From Staphylococcus sp. M0911 (GTDB lineage: Bacteria > Bacillota > Bacilli > Staphylococcales > Staphylococcaceae): a DNA stretch of 64,000 bases. The DNA is taken from the NCBI RefSeq assembly GCF_003491325.1, contig NZ_CP022881.1, positions 2,108,001-2,172,000 on the forward strand, in the 5' to 3' direction. The notes below the pieces were generated by a model. That model was not told where the DNA came from, did no database searches, and saw nothing but the letters and a program-made list of their open reading frames with translations. The position numbers and the translations under genes are program-made. Positions 10,219 through 19,012 of the stretch are shown here, in pieces; within the stretch, counting starts at the first letter, position 1; every line of letters begins with the position of its first letter.

Positions 10219-10269
10219 AAAAGGGATTTTATCCTCGTGCAATGTGCACGTGTGATAAAATCCCTTTTT
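10219..10269. terminator. Bidirectional terminator between sarA and the alpha/beta hydrolase gene
   Basis: The 15-base arm AAAAGGGATTTTATC (10219-10233) pairs with GATAAAATCCCTTTT (10254-10268). An inner CGTGCA/TGCACG stem sits at its tip. A/T runs on both sides allow function in both directions; the main use is probably for the minus-strand hydrolase gene ending at 10280. Confidence 0.85.
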
Positions 10270-10279
10270 GAGTCAATCG

Positions 10280-11083
10280 TTATCTTTCAATCCATTGTTC
10301 AATTGAACTAATAAAATCTGTATATACACTCTCAAATTTTTCTGGTTCTTCGATATGTGGCGCATGACCTGAGTCATTAAATACCATTTTAGTAATATTT
10401 TCAAAATGATCGTCTACACAATAATTATTTTTATCCTTAATCAAAGGATCATAAAATCCATTAATGATTAATGTTGGTACGTTGACCAATGGACGTTCTT
10501 CTTGTTCTTGTGCATTATAAGAGATTAGCGCTCTAATAGCGATAGCACTTTCCTCTGATGATGGTCTATAATACATTCTTTGATCTTGGAACCATCTCAT
10601 TGTATTGTCTTGCTCTTTAAATAAAATTGGAAAAAGTAAAAGAACTGCCTCCGATTTATTAAAACCTGCAACTAAATCTTGATGTTCCACCATTAATTTA
10701 GTAAATCCGTGAGTAATATCCTCTCTTTTTGAAGCAACTGCAGTTAATGAAATTGTCTTAAATGGATATTTTTCGGTAAATCTTTTACCGATTAATCCAC
10801 CCATATCATGTCCTAAGATATGTGCAGAGCTAATATTTAATTGCTCCATTAATATATACAAATCTTCAATATGATCCTCTAAATCAAAAGAATCACATCT
10901 AGATGATTTCCCATGACCACGTACATCATAAGTTATGACTCTATAGCGATCACTTAACCGTTCTGATAATTGTTTAAATGCTGCTAAGTTGCCATCTAAT
11001 CCATGAATTAATACGATGGGAATGCCTTGCCCTACATCACGATAAGCAATTTCAATACCATTGCCTAATTGAATTTTGTCCAT
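10280..11083 (-). CDS. Alpha/beta hydrolase with Asp at the nucleophile position
   Basis: 267 residues with the alpha/beta-hydrolase order: oxyanion motif 'LIHGLDG' (residues 25-31), 'DVRGHGKS', nucleophile elbow 'GHDMGG' (91-96), acid loop 'NGFYDPL' and terminal His in 'SGHAPHIEEPE'. The elbow carries Asp93 instead of Ser, as in epoxide hydrolases and haloalkane dehalogenases, so an esterase label would be unsafe. All three triad positions are filled. The substrate is unknown. It is a single-gene unit on the minus strand, facing sarA across two terminators. Confidence 0.85.
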   Translation of the reverse strand: MDKIQLGNGIEIAYRDVGQGIPIVLIHGLDGNLAAFKQLSERLSDRYRVITYDVRGHGKSSRCDSFDLEDHIEDLYILMEQLNISSAHILGHDMGGLIGKRFTEKYPFKTISLTAVASKREDITHGFTKLMVEHQDLVAGFNKSEAVLLLFPILFKEQDNTMRWFQDQRMYYRPSSEESAIAIRALISYNAQEQEERPLVNVPTLIINGFYDPLIKDKNNYCVDDHFENITKMVFNDSGHAPHIEEPEKFESVYTDFISSIEQWIER

Positions 11084-11140
11084 AGTGGCACCTCCCTTTA
11101 GTATGTACTATACCCATTTGAAAATACCTTTACGCCAATA

Positions 11141-11281
11141 TTTAGAAGTTCTTAGCAAGAAATTGCTTAGAACTTCTTATGCCTGAGCTATAGCTCAGGC
11201 GTTCCTCCCCTTCTGCAAGAAATTGCTTAGAAATTCTTAGGGAGTAACTCTGTAATTTTTAATTTCTTAGTGTTACCCCCG
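11141..11281. repeat. Cluster of intergenic hairpins
   Basis: This gene-free stretch holds consecutive inverted repeats: arms 11144-11158 and 11163-11177 closing a GAAA loop with one mismatch; a perfect 20-base palindrome at 11181-11200; a second GCAA-GAAA-TTGC hairpin at 11215-11226 that repeats the first loop; and GGGAGTAAC paired imperfectly with GTTACCCCC near 11240-11280. GCAAGAAATTGCTTAGAA occurs twice. It could be a dispersed repeat or a structured RNA; no coding frame is convincing. Confidence 0.6.
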
Positions 11282-11364
11282 CAAGGATGACTAGGTATCA
11301 ATTAGGGTCATTTCGTTGACCAAATCATTTATAGCTCATGTGTAGATCATTCTCCTTTCTAAAG

Positions 11365-11396
11365 AAAAAAGCCTTCATTCGAAAAACGAATGAAGA
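11365..11396 (-). terminator. Terminator of the minus-strand membrane protein gene at 11413
   Basis: A 9-bp stem CTTCATTCG/CGAATGAAG (11373-11381 and 11387-11395) is followed, reading the minus strand, by a T run (complement of AAAAAA at 11365-11370). Confidence 0.82.
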
Positions 11397-11412
11397 CCTT
11401 CTCCCAACTTTT

Positions 11413-12129
11413 TTAACTTTTTGTTCTCTCTGATAATTTAATTGTACAGTAAATAATTAATATCACTAATAGAATCCATATAACTAATGAGAAAATTTGT
11501 GCGATATCTGGATTGGATACCATCGCATCAATCGTTTTTTGACAAACTAACAATCCTAACCCAGTAAATTCTAATTTTTTTAAATAGATTCCTGCAATAC
11601 ATAAAATAATACCCACAAAGAATACAAATTGATGACCATACATAGATATAGGTATAATCGACCAATTGAAATGGAATCCTTGCATAATAATAAGTATCAA
11701 CGCTATTGCAGCTATTATAAATCCGCCTATCATTTCATATCGATTACTGTAGAGATAATTTTTTTTATTGATTCGATGATAAATCAATATGGATATTGGA
11801 AAAATCACTATGCTGTAAAACAAGCTAATGCCTGTAATCGCTTGAAATTGCACATATTGCTTGTCATATAAATATGAAATCAATATAAAATTAATAATAA
11901 AAAAGATGATAGGATTAAGTTCAAGCGCAAATAGATTACGTTGTATAATTAAAATAATTTGTGCTGGCGATTTCTGTCTATACTCTATGTAATCTTGATC
12001 TTTTGCCTCTGACTTTTGAATATCTATACGAAACTTTTCTTTAATATCATCTATAAGGTTTGGTGACATTCCCTTATGACTAAAGTAATCATTTATATTT
12101 TCGAGTAGTACTTTATCATTTGTCCTCAT
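11413..12129 (-). CDS. Polytopic membrane protein of unknown function
   Basis: 238 residues. A charged, soluble N-terminal section (residues 1-60, rich in Asp/Glu/Lys) is followed by about seven to eight closely packed hydrophobic segments through the C-terminus. I do not recognise the family with confidence; the arrangement resembles DUF1129-like or DUF1700-like staphylococcal proteins with a cytoplasmic helical head. The start ATG follows AAAGGAGC. It has its own terminator and no obvious operon partner. Confidence 0.7.
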   Translation of the reverse strand: MRTNDKVLLENINDYFSHKGMSPNLIDDIKEKFRIDIQKSEAKDQDYIEYRQKSPAQIILIIQRNLFALELNPIIFFIINFILISYLYDKQYVQFQAITGISLFYSIVIFPISILIYHRINKKNYLYSNRYEMIGGFIIAAIALILIIMQGFHFNWSIIPISMYGHQFVFFVGIILCIAGIYLKKLEFTGLGLLVCQKTIDAMVSNPDIAQIFSLVIWILLVILIIYCTIKLSERTKS

Positions 12130-12363
12130 GTTAAGCTCCTTTAATTACGCTTTCTAGATGCTTTGTTAATCTTAACTTCAATTACGGAAGTCATTTCCTA
12201 TCCGTATTTACTTCCGACATGCATTTTAATTACTTTTTCTTACTATCAATATAGCATTGTAACATAATTGAATTCCCATTTCTTCAACCTTATTTTTATT
12301 TTATATCAAAAATGAGTCATTATCCTTTATAACGATAAAACCTTGACATCAATCATTACACAC

Positions 12364-12424
12364 AAAATAACCGACAAACACTGTAAGAAACTTAAAAAAG
12401 TAACTCAACATCGGTTTGTCGGCT
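12364..12424 (-). terminator. Predicted terminator of the secreted protein gene at 12452
   Basis: CCGACAAAC (12371-12379) and GTTTGTCGG (12414-12422) form a 9-bp stem with a 34-base loop. On the minus strand it is followed by TTATTTT. The rest of the 320-base gap (12130-12451) shows nothing else I can name. Confidence 0.6.
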
Positions 12425-12451
12425 ATTCATATTTAAAATATTGATGACGTA

Positions 12452-12958
12452 TTATTTACCTAAATCTACTCTATATAGTTTAACATTTTTATCTTTAGGT
12501 GAATTTGAACTAAATTGATAGCTAGCATTTTTATCTTTGATATATCCAAAGTTACCAGTAACATGATTATAATGAACGCGACTAGAAGCATTTGGACTTA
12601 CACTGCGTTTAACTGCATTATATGTTGGACCGTTAGCTTTATTATAAGTCATAGATACACGTGTCACATGACCTCTATCTTTTTTACCATCTGCTGTTAC
12701 TAATAATACACCTTTATTTGTTCTAAATTCATAGTAATGTTCTGAACCATTTTCATTATAAGAATAAATAGGACTGCTATATTTACCTAAGACGCTTTGC
12801 ATTGATTCGCCTAATTTTACATTTTCTAATGATTGATCACCTTGTGTGATTTGTTGAACTGTTTGAATTGAATTACCAGTTGCTGCTTCGACGTGATTAA
12901 CGTTTACTCCTGTGACAACTAGTCCTGAAACAACTAATGATGCCATTAACTTTTTCAT
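12452..12958 (-). CDS. Secreted protein of unknown function
   Basis: 168 residues from the ATG at 12958, chosen because AAGGAGAG is better spaced from it than from the GTG at 12964. The N-terminus 'MKKLMASLVVSGLVVTGV...NHVEA' is a classic signal peptide with cleavage after VEA (about residue 26). The mature part (about 142 residues) is hydrophilic with alternating beta-type patterns and several Tyr, and has no LPXTG or lipobox, so it is probably released. A comparable exported protein lies near sarA in S. aureus (from memory). No enzymatic motif is visible. Confidence 0.78.
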   Translation of the reverse strand: MKKLMASLVVSGLVVTGVNVNHVEAATGNSIQTVQQITQGDQSLENVKLGESMQSVLGKYSSPIYSYNENGSEHYYEFRTNKGVLLVTADGKKDRGHVTRVSMTYNKANGPTYNAVKRSVSPNASSRVHYNHVTGNFGYIKDKNASYQFSSNSPKDKNVKLYRVDLGK

Positions 12959-13099
12959 AAGCACTCTCTCCTTTATATCAATATCTCTTTCTTGTGCTTA
13001 ATCACAGTATACTACAAATATTACTAATATGACAACATCATTACAAAATTATTACAAAATTTAATACTTAAGTCGTAGTTATCTATCAAACCTCAATCA

Positions 13100-13906
13100 T
13101 TAATTACGATTTTTTCTAATTGGGCAATGCTCTGTAATAAATTGCGTCACATCATCTATAAATCGTTGTTCTTCTTCTACAAATGGATATAAACTTGAAG
13201 TGTTATATACTAAAAAGTCCCCATGTTCGATTAAATCAACAACTTCTTTAGCTTCAAGCGTTGTCGTTCTTTCACCATATTCTCCTGCAATAATTAATGT
13301 AGGTGCCGCTACTTTTGAAAAAACATCGGAGATGCCTGTTGATTTAAATACATCTTCAATTGCTTGAATTTCTTCTTTAGTTGAAATTGAATTTGTATCT
13401 TCGACATGTTTTAAAAACTTATTCATTTTACGTGGTTTGTAATATTTTTTATCATTCAAGAATTTCGATTGTTTTTCATCATCCCAGTTACGAATGGTAT
13501 GGGCATATTTTCTAAACAAACGCTCTTCTGGTAGTTCTCCTTCAACTGATGTAGGATTGACGAATGTTAATGAAGATACATAGCCAGGATATCTTACTGA
13601 TAAATCTGCAATAATCATGGCAGCCATTTCATGTCCAATAAATGCGGCTTGGTCGATATATATAAAGTCTAGTAATGCTATGATATCATCCGCAAATTCT
13701 TGGAATGCAATATGTCTCGGTTTGTCAGAATAACCATGCCCTCTTAAATCAATCAGTACCACTTGGAATGACTTTGCTAACTTTTTAGCTACATCATTAA
13801 ATACCGTATAGTTGTCGTATGCAGTGTGAATCAACACAACTGGGTATCCTTCACCTAATGTATTGTAATGTAGTGTTGTACCATCATTTCTAGTAAATAA
13901 ATCCAT
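13100..13906 (-). CDS. Alpha/beta-hydrolase-fold protein, probable pseudoenzyme
   Basis: 268 residues with a recognisable alpha/beta-hydrolase fold: 'VVLIHTAYDN' (residues 23-32), 'DLRGHGYSDKP', an elbow 'GHEMAA' (91-96) and a late strand 'PTLIIAGEYGE'. The nucleophile position is Glu93, and the region where the catalytic His should occur reads 'NTSSLYPFVEEE' without His. No working triad is apparent. It overlaps the upstream HAD gene by 17 bases, so the two are translationally coupled. It may be a binding or regulatory protein; the role is unknown. Confidence 0.82.
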   Translation of the reverse strand: MDLFTRNDGTTLHYNTLGEGYPVVLIHTAYDNYTVFNDVAKKLAKSFQVVLIDLRGHGYSDKPRHIAFQEFADDIIALLDFIYIDQAAFIGHEMAAMIIADLSVRYPGYVSSLTFVNPTSVEGELPEERLFRKYAHTIRNWDDEKQSKFLNDKKYYKPRKMNKFLKHVEDTNSISTKEEIQAIEDVFKSTGISDVFSKVAAPTLIIAGEYGERTTTLEAKEVVDLIEHGDFLVYNTSSLYPFVEEEQRFIDDVTQFITEHCPIRKNRN

Positions 13907-14612
13907 TAGATCGTTCTCCTTCTAAATTAAAATTCTTCGGTAAAATATCCAATAATTCTTCAATCGTGGTAATGGTAAAATCAACTTCCTCTTCAAGTGG
14001 TTCTATTTCTGCATCTTCTTGTTTGAACCAAACACTTACCATTCCCATTGCACGTGCTGGTGCAACATCGTTTAAAGCATCGTCTCCAACGTACATAATT
14101 TCATCTGCCTTGACATCTAATTGATCAATCATATCCTCAAATATCTTTGGATGTGGTTTACGAAAACCTACAGTTTCAGATGTTGATAAGTAATTAATGA
14201 CATGCATGATACCTAGTGAGTGTAGTCTAAATTGTTTAATTTTAGATTTACCATTAGCAATTACCCCAATAAGATAATCTGCTTTAGATAATCGTTCTAG
14301 TGTATATAACGTGTCATAATATGGAAATACGTAACGATAAAAATGCATTTCAAAATCATTAAATAAATCTTTCCAGGTTAAACGATCGATATGAAATTGT
14401 TTAATTATAGCTTTATATAAATCTGGCTTGTCATTGTCTTCATCGTCATCTAACTCAATGAACTTATTCTTAAAATCAGCTAATTGTACATGTACAAAAT
14501 AATCATGAAATCTTTCATATTGTTCTTCAATAAATTTCTCACGTGATTTTACTCTATCTAGCAATGTGCCTTCTAAATCGAATACGATTGCTTTTATATG
14601 ACTCAAATCCAT
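13890..14612 (-). CDS. HAD-superfamily hydrolase-like protein
   Basis: 240 residues of the HAD fold with an alpha-helical cap. Motif I reads 'FDLEGTLL' (Asp12, but Glu14 in place of the usual second Asp), motif II 'GVIANGK' (Ala where Ser/Thr is normal), motif III 'RKPHPKIF' and motif IV 'GDDALNDV'. The nucleophile and the Mg-binding aspartates are present, while the acid/base Asp and the phosphate-binding Ser/Thr are changed, so activity may be altered. It resembles YjjG/phosphoglycolate-phosphatase types. Its end overlaps the alpha/beta-hydrolase-fold gene. Confidence 0.82.
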   Translation of the reverse strand: MDLSHIKAIVFDLEGTLLDRVKSREKFIEEQYERFHDYFVHVQLADFKNKFIELDDDEDNDKPDLYKAIIKQFHIDRLTWKDLFNDFEMHFYRYVFPYYDTLYTLERLSKADYLIGVIANGKSKIKQFRLHSLGIMHVINYLSTSETVGFRKPHPKIFEDMIDQLDVKADEIMYVGDDALNDVAPARAMGMVSVWFKQEDAEIEPLEEEVDFTITTIEELLDILPKNFNLEGERSNGFIY

Positions 14613-14664
14613 CTTTTTAACCTCTTCATCGTTTATTAATTCTTATTTTAGCAAATGAATGACA

Positions 14665-15615
14665 TTAGCGTAATACTTTAGATTGTGATAATAAAATATA
14701 ACATAATACCGGAATACCTAATAACGCCATAATAATACTAGCCGGCACTTGTATTGGATGTATCACAATACTACCTATAAAATCAGCTAACGCCATCACT
14801 ATTGCACCAATGATGATATTTAAAACCATTTGCATTCCGAGCTCAAAACGCCAATAATAACGTCGAATCAATTGAGGCACAATCATGCCAATGAAGCCAA
14901 TAATACCTACATAAGCGACTACAACAGCTGTGACAACAGAGGCTATGGTAAGTACCATAAAGGTCATACGTTGTACATTTAAACCTAACGATTGCCCTTT
15001 CAACTCTCCTAGTTGCAATAATTTAATTGGACGTAATAATAATCCTAGACCCATAACTGACAATGCCAATACAATGGCTATCATGATATCATTTTCAATT
15101 TCTGCAGAAGCAAAGCCGCCAAATAAATAATTCGCCACTGTATTTAACTTCTGCGGTTTTATCAATATCAATATATATAATAAAGCATTAAATAATGCCC
15201 CTATCATCAATCCAAGTAGAATCAATACACGAACAGGGTACCCCGTAGATAACGCCATCGTTAGACTTAATACAATGATTAGCGTTATGAGGCTAAATCC
15301 TATTGAAAAGAAGGGTATCCATAAAAAGCTCAGTCCTAAAAATAAGGCTAAGCCTGAACCAAACGTAGCACCACTGGCTAAACCCAATGTAAAACTATCT
15401 GCAAGTGGATTATTGAGTACCGTCTGAAACATTTGCCCAGCCAATGTTAATGTCGCTCCAGTAAGTAATGCTTCTAACACCCTAGGTAGTCTTACTTTCA
15501 ATAAAATTGTTTGGTTAAACGGATCAGACAAGTCACCAATTTGCCACATTAAACTCATTAGAATAGTGACAGTTAATATCAATGTCCAAATTAAAATAAC
15601 CTTTATCTTTTTCAT
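14665..15615 (-). CDS. FecCD-family iron/siderophore ABC transporter permease
   Basis: 316 residues with about nine to ten membrane helices and the FecCD/BtuC signatures 'LRLPRVLEALLTGATLTLAGQMFQ' (N-terminal third) and 'GIIGFIGMIVPQLIRR' (C-terminal third). These permeases import Fe-siderophores, haem or cobalamin with a binding lipoprotein and an ATPase. The lipoprotein gene lies immediately upstream (15761-16657). No ATPase gene is in the neighbourhood, so a shared ATPase such as FhuC is likely (inference). Confidence 0.9.
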   Translation of the reverse strand: MKKIKVILIWTLILTVTILMSLMWQIGDLSDPFNQTILLKVRLPRVLEALLTGATLTLAGQMFQTVLNNPLADSFTLGLASGATFGSGLALFLGLSFLWIPFFSIGFSLITLIIVLSLTMALSTGYPVRVLILLGLMIGALFNALLYILILIKPQKLNTVANYLFGGFASAEIENDIMIAIVLALSVMGLGLLLRPIKLLQLGELKGQSLGLNVQRMTFMVLTIASVVTAVVVAYVGIIGFIGMIVPQLIRRYYWRFELGMQMVLNIIIGAIVMALADFIGSIVIHPIQVPASIIMALLGIPVLCYILLSQSKVLR

Positions 15616-15673
15616 AATACGCTCATTTCTAATACATTTTCATTATTGTGCCCATCATAACAAACTTTAAATC

Positions 15674-15752
15674 AAAAAAGTACTAGTCTCACATTGATAT
15701 AGCTAACTGACATCGTTCATTATATATCTACTTCATGTGTACTAGTACTTTT
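15674..15752 (-). terminator. Hairpin between the lipoprotein and permease genes
   Basis: AAAAGTACTAGT (15676-15687) and ACTAGTACTTTT (15741-15752) are perfect inverted repeats with a long loop. On the minus strand a run of T follows. It lies between the lipoprotein gene and its permease, so it may act as an attenuator that gives more binding protein than permease. Confidence 0.65.
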
Positions 15753-15760
15753 AGAAATCA

Positions 15761-16657
15761 TTATTTTTGATAAATAGCATCCCTTAGTTCTTTTAAGCCG
15801 TCGTCTATTCTTGGACCTGGGCGTGATATTTCATCACCATTAACTGTTTCAATACGATGATGTTTCACAGCATTCGTTTTATCAAAGCCACCACGTTTTT
15901 CAATGATTTTTTCATATTCAGCCTGTGACTTTCCTTCCGTAGATATTAAAATATCTGGATTGTGTTTGACGATGCTTTCTTTACTGACTGATTTCCAACC
16001 ATCAATATCATCAAAGCTATTTTTAGTATCTAATTGTTTTAACATATCATTAAAGAATGTATGTTTACCGGCAGTATATATCTCTGGTTGAGATGATACT
16101 TCCATAAATACTTTTGGTTGCTTTTGGTGTTTAGGGATGGATTGAATCACTTTGTCGACATTATCTTTAGTTTCATTTACTAATTGATTGGCTTGCTTTT
16201 CACGATGGGTTAACTTCCCAATTGATTTAAATGTCTCATATGTTTCTTTAAGTGATTGTGCATCTTTAACGTAAACAACTTTCACACCCTCTTTTTTCAA
16301 AGCATCTAAAACCTTGCCCGAAGATGATTTTTGAGATTCGTGTGCTAATATTAAATCAGGTTTTGCCTTTAACAAGGCTTCTTTATTCAAATTCATCGCA
16401 TCAAATTGCTTTTTCCCTTTTTTAACATTTTTAGGGTAGTCATCAATGGTAGACACACCCACAATACGATTTTCTAGTCCAAGTTCATATAAAATTTCAG
16501 TATTACTTGGCATCAATGAAACAATACGATGATATGGTGTCTTACCTGTAGTAGATTGATTTTTAGAACCTTTATCTGATTGATGCTGATCATTTTGGCT
16601 GCATCCTGCAAGAATTATCAATAATGACATCATAATTATCCAAAAATTACGTTTCAT
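15761..16657 (-). CDS. ABC transporter substrate-binding lipoprotein (iron/cobalamin type)
   Basis: 298 residues. The lipobox 'LIILAGC' places the lipidated Cys at residue 19. The mature protein has the class III binding-protein (BtuF/FhuD-like) pattern: 'RIVSLMPSNTEILYELGL' near residue 45, a rigid helix around 165-180 and 'NPDILISTEG' towards the end. It captures a metal chelate at the cell surface for the FecCD permease encoded just downstream. The ligand cannot be read from sequence; the 'SLMPSNTE' type is common in cobalamin/haem binders. Confidence 0.88.
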   Translation of the reverse strand: MKRNFWIIMMSLLIILAGCSQNDQHQSDKGSKNQSTTGKTPYHRIVSLMPSNTEILYELGLENRIVGVSTIDDYPKNVKKGKKQFDAMNLNKEALLKAKPDLILAHESQKSSSGKVLDALKKEGVKVVYVKDAQSLKETYETFKSIGKLTHREKQANQLVNETKDNVDKVIQSIPKHQKQPKVFMEVSSQPEIYTAGKHTFFNDMLKQLDTKNSFDDIDGWKSVSKESIVKHNPDILISTEGKSQAEYEKIIEKRGGFDKTNAVKHHRIETVNGDEISRPGPRIDDGLKELRDAIYQK

Positions 16658-16772
16658 GTTTGCTCATTCCATTCATTTTTATTTTAATATGTATATCACT
16701 TCATTTTATCATATCAAATTTCACATATTTTTCATTAGATTTTCAAATCATTTTAAAATATTTTTAATAAAA

Positions 16773-16806
16773 ATATCCTATAACTATTTTTATAGTAATA
16801 GGATAT
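16773..16806 (-). terminator. Terminator of the MATE transporter gene
   Basis: ATATCCTATAACTAT (16773-16787) pairs with ATAGTAATAGGATAT (16792-16806) with one internal mismatch. The minus-strand side continues into TTTTTATT. Confidence 0.7.
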
Positions 16807-16851
16807 CCCAAGTATGCTATTTGATATTTTAATGTTAGTTTTTAACCTTTT

Positions 16852-18198
16852 CTAATCATGGTCTTCAAGTATAACTTTTTGGTCCCATTTGCCAAATTGA
16901 TAATAGGCAAATGCAAATAAACTACTAATGATAAAACCTGTACCGATGCCCATACCAATACCTATTTGGCCAAACATTTTTGAGAATAGTCCTGTTAATG
17001 GAAACCGTAGTATCCAAAATGAAATAATATTTAAAACTAATACTTGGTACATTGCACCAGATGCCCTTACGATACCATTTAATACAAAATTCAATCCTAA
17101 AAATGGAAAACAAAGCGCTACAATACGTAAATAGTGACTACCGAAATCAACAGCTTGTTGATCCTGAATAAAGAATTTAATAGCAAATTCTGCAACTACC
17201 ATTACAACTATGGCAATAGTAATCATAATAGCGAAATTATATAATGCTGATACTTTCGCTATTTGACGTACTCTCTTCCAGTTACCGACACCAATATTCT
17301 GACCTGCCATACTATTCACTGCAGTTCCAAGCGCCATTGCCGGTAACATGATTAAACTGTCTAATCTTTGAGAAGCACTAAACCCTGCTACAGTGTCACC
17401 ACCAAATTGGGTAACCACACTAAGTATAGCGGCATTACCACCTTGAATCACTGCCATCTGTAAGCCTGCGGGTATACCTAATTTCAAAATTAAGATGACT
17501 TCATCTTTTTGAGGCAGTTTAGGGACTGTAAATGGAATAAGTTGATGCTTAAGTGAATGATATAAACTATACAGAAAAGCTAGGCCTTGTGATACGACTG
17601 TCGATAATGCGGCACCAACCATACCTAATTGAAAAACACCAATAAATAATGGCGCTAAAATAGCATTAAGTACTACTGCTAAAAATACAACACGCATGGG
17701 TGTCTTACTATCTCCGAGTGCACGCGATACCGTATTTACAAAGTTATAACCAAATAAGAATAAAATACCTAAAAAACTAATCTGCAAATATGTCGTTGCT
17801 TGTCCTAATAAAGTGGTGGGCGTACCAATCAATAATAGTAAATGTTTTGAAAATATGAATCCAACCACACCAAATAATAGAGCCATTGACGTCATCACAA
17901 CAACAAATGCATTTAAATATTGCTTAAGACCTTTATAGTCTTTTTTACCGTAATATTGAGATAATATCGTTAAAACTGCATTATTTAAACCTAAAATAAA
18001 TGAAAGTATTGTTATTAAAATAGTAGTAGAAATCGCCACAGCGCCTAGCGCGTGAGCCCCTAATAAATTCCCAACCCATAAACTATCTATAATTTGAAAC
18101 GAGGTTTGAAGTAGATTGGTTAACATGATGGGACCTGAGAACAAAACCAAACCTTTGAATATATTGCCATGTGTAAAATCACGTTGTTGACTCGGCAT
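16852..18198 (-). CDS. MATE family multidrug/cation efflux protein
   Basis: 448 residues and twelve predicted helices in two six-helix halves. MATE features include 'SLWVGNLLGAHALGAVAIS' near residue 40, 'QNIGVGNWKR' between halves, and a Pro-rich first helix 'SGPIMLTNLLQTSFQIID'. It exports cationic drugs or metabolites in exchange for Na+ or H+. It is a relative of, but not obviously the same as, S. aureus MepA; no MarR regulator is adjacent. The start has AAAGGGGGTG upstream. Confidence 0.9.
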   Translation of the reverse strand: MPSQQRDFTHGNIFKGLVLFSGPIMLTNLLQTSFQIIDSLWVGNLLGAHALGAVAISTTILITILSFILGLNNAVLTILSQYYGKKDYKGLKQYLNAFVVVMTSMALLFGVVGFIFSKHLLLLIGTPTTLLGQATTYLQISFLGILFLFGYNFVNTVSRALGDSKTPMRVVFLAVVLNAILAPLFIGVFQLGMVGAALSTVVSQGLAFLYSLYHSLKHQLIPFTVPKLPQKDEVILILKLGIPAGLQMAVIQGGNAAILSVVTQFGGDTVAGFSASQRLDSLIMLPAMALGTAVNSMAGQNIGVGNWKRVRQIAKVSALYNFAIMITIAIVVMVVAEFAIKFFIQDQQAVDFGSHYLRIVALCFPFLGLNFVLNGIVRASGAMYQVLVLNIISFWILRFPLTGLFSKMFGQIGIGMGIGTGFIISSLFAFAYYQFGKWDQKVILEDHD

Positions 18199-18305
18199 TC
18201 AGACACCCCCTTTGTATTTGTAACTTTTCATATATCAATTCATTTATGATATCTATTCCCATATATCATGTCAATTTAACCCATATAAGAAATTAAGCCA
18301 TACAA

Positions 18306-18345
18306 AATAAAAACTGCACTACAAGTAGACCAACTTGTAATGCAG
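18306..18345 (-). terminator. Terminator of the DUF805 gene
   Basis: CTGCACTACAAGT (18314-18326) pairs with ACTTGTAATGCAG (18333-18345) with one mismatch. Read on the minus strand it is followed by TTTTTATTTT. Confidence 0.85.
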
Positions 18346-18370
18346 TAGATTGAAATTAATTTGATAACTT

Positions 18371-18880
18371 TTATGTTTCAAGCATGTGTTCTTTAGGATT
18401 TGGTCCATATTGGTTCGTACCTTTTTCACTGTCTTGAACACAATACACTAATGCCATAATTGAAATAACAATACTTCCAATGGCAAATATAATTGCCATA
18501 ATAGATAATACAATAATGACAACAATATTTAAATGCTCTAGTTGAGAAAACCATCCATAGTCATTTGCCATTTGATTTATCGGATTTAAAAGGGTTAATA
18601 CTAAATAGATGACGGGTATCGTTTTACCTTTTCCAATATCATGAAATCGCCTTACAGAAATTGTAAACATCGGTACTGTAAAAATGAGATACACGATATA
18701 AAAGACAATGTCATAAATGATTTTTCCATGCTGAAGTGGTACTAATATTAACGATGCAATAATCGCAATCATTAATAAACAAATCATGTTAAATAAAACC
18801 GGCCACCAAAAATCTTTTCTTCGTGTCCTACCCTCTAATATCAATGCCTTTTGCCAAAACGCTTTATAAGACCTTAACAT
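18371..18880 (-). CDS. DUF805 membrane protein
   Basis: 169 residues with four membrane helices. DUF805 signatures are visible: 'GRTRRKDFWWPVLFN' at residues 17-31, 'VRRFHDIGKGK' at about 76-86 and the C-terminal 'GTNQYGPNPKE'. The family has no established function, though it is widespread in bacterial inner membranes. A single-gene unit, with AAAGGGGT as ribosome binding site. Confidence 0.9.
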   Translation of the reverse strand: MLRSYKAFWQKALILEGRTRRKDFWWPVLFNMICLLMIAIIASLILVPLQHGKIIYDIVFYIVYLIFTVPMFTISVRRFHDIGKGKTIPVIYLVLTLLNPINQMANDYGWFSQLEHLNIVVIIVLSIMAIIFAIGSIVISIMALVYCVQDSEKGTNQYGPNPKEHMLET

Positions 18881-19012
18881 TTTGTACCCCTTTCACAAAA
18901 ACTTATTTCAATATCTATTATATAATTTATCAATTATCATTCAATATGACTAGAATTTTTCAATTAATTAAATAACATAATTACTATAAAAGAACTAATA
19001 CATTTTGGTCAT

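Noticed and set aside
15616-15660. Possible Fur box before the FecCD permease (ATAATGAAAATGTAT)
   Set aside because: Only about 9 of 15 positions fit the Fur consensus, so not supported.
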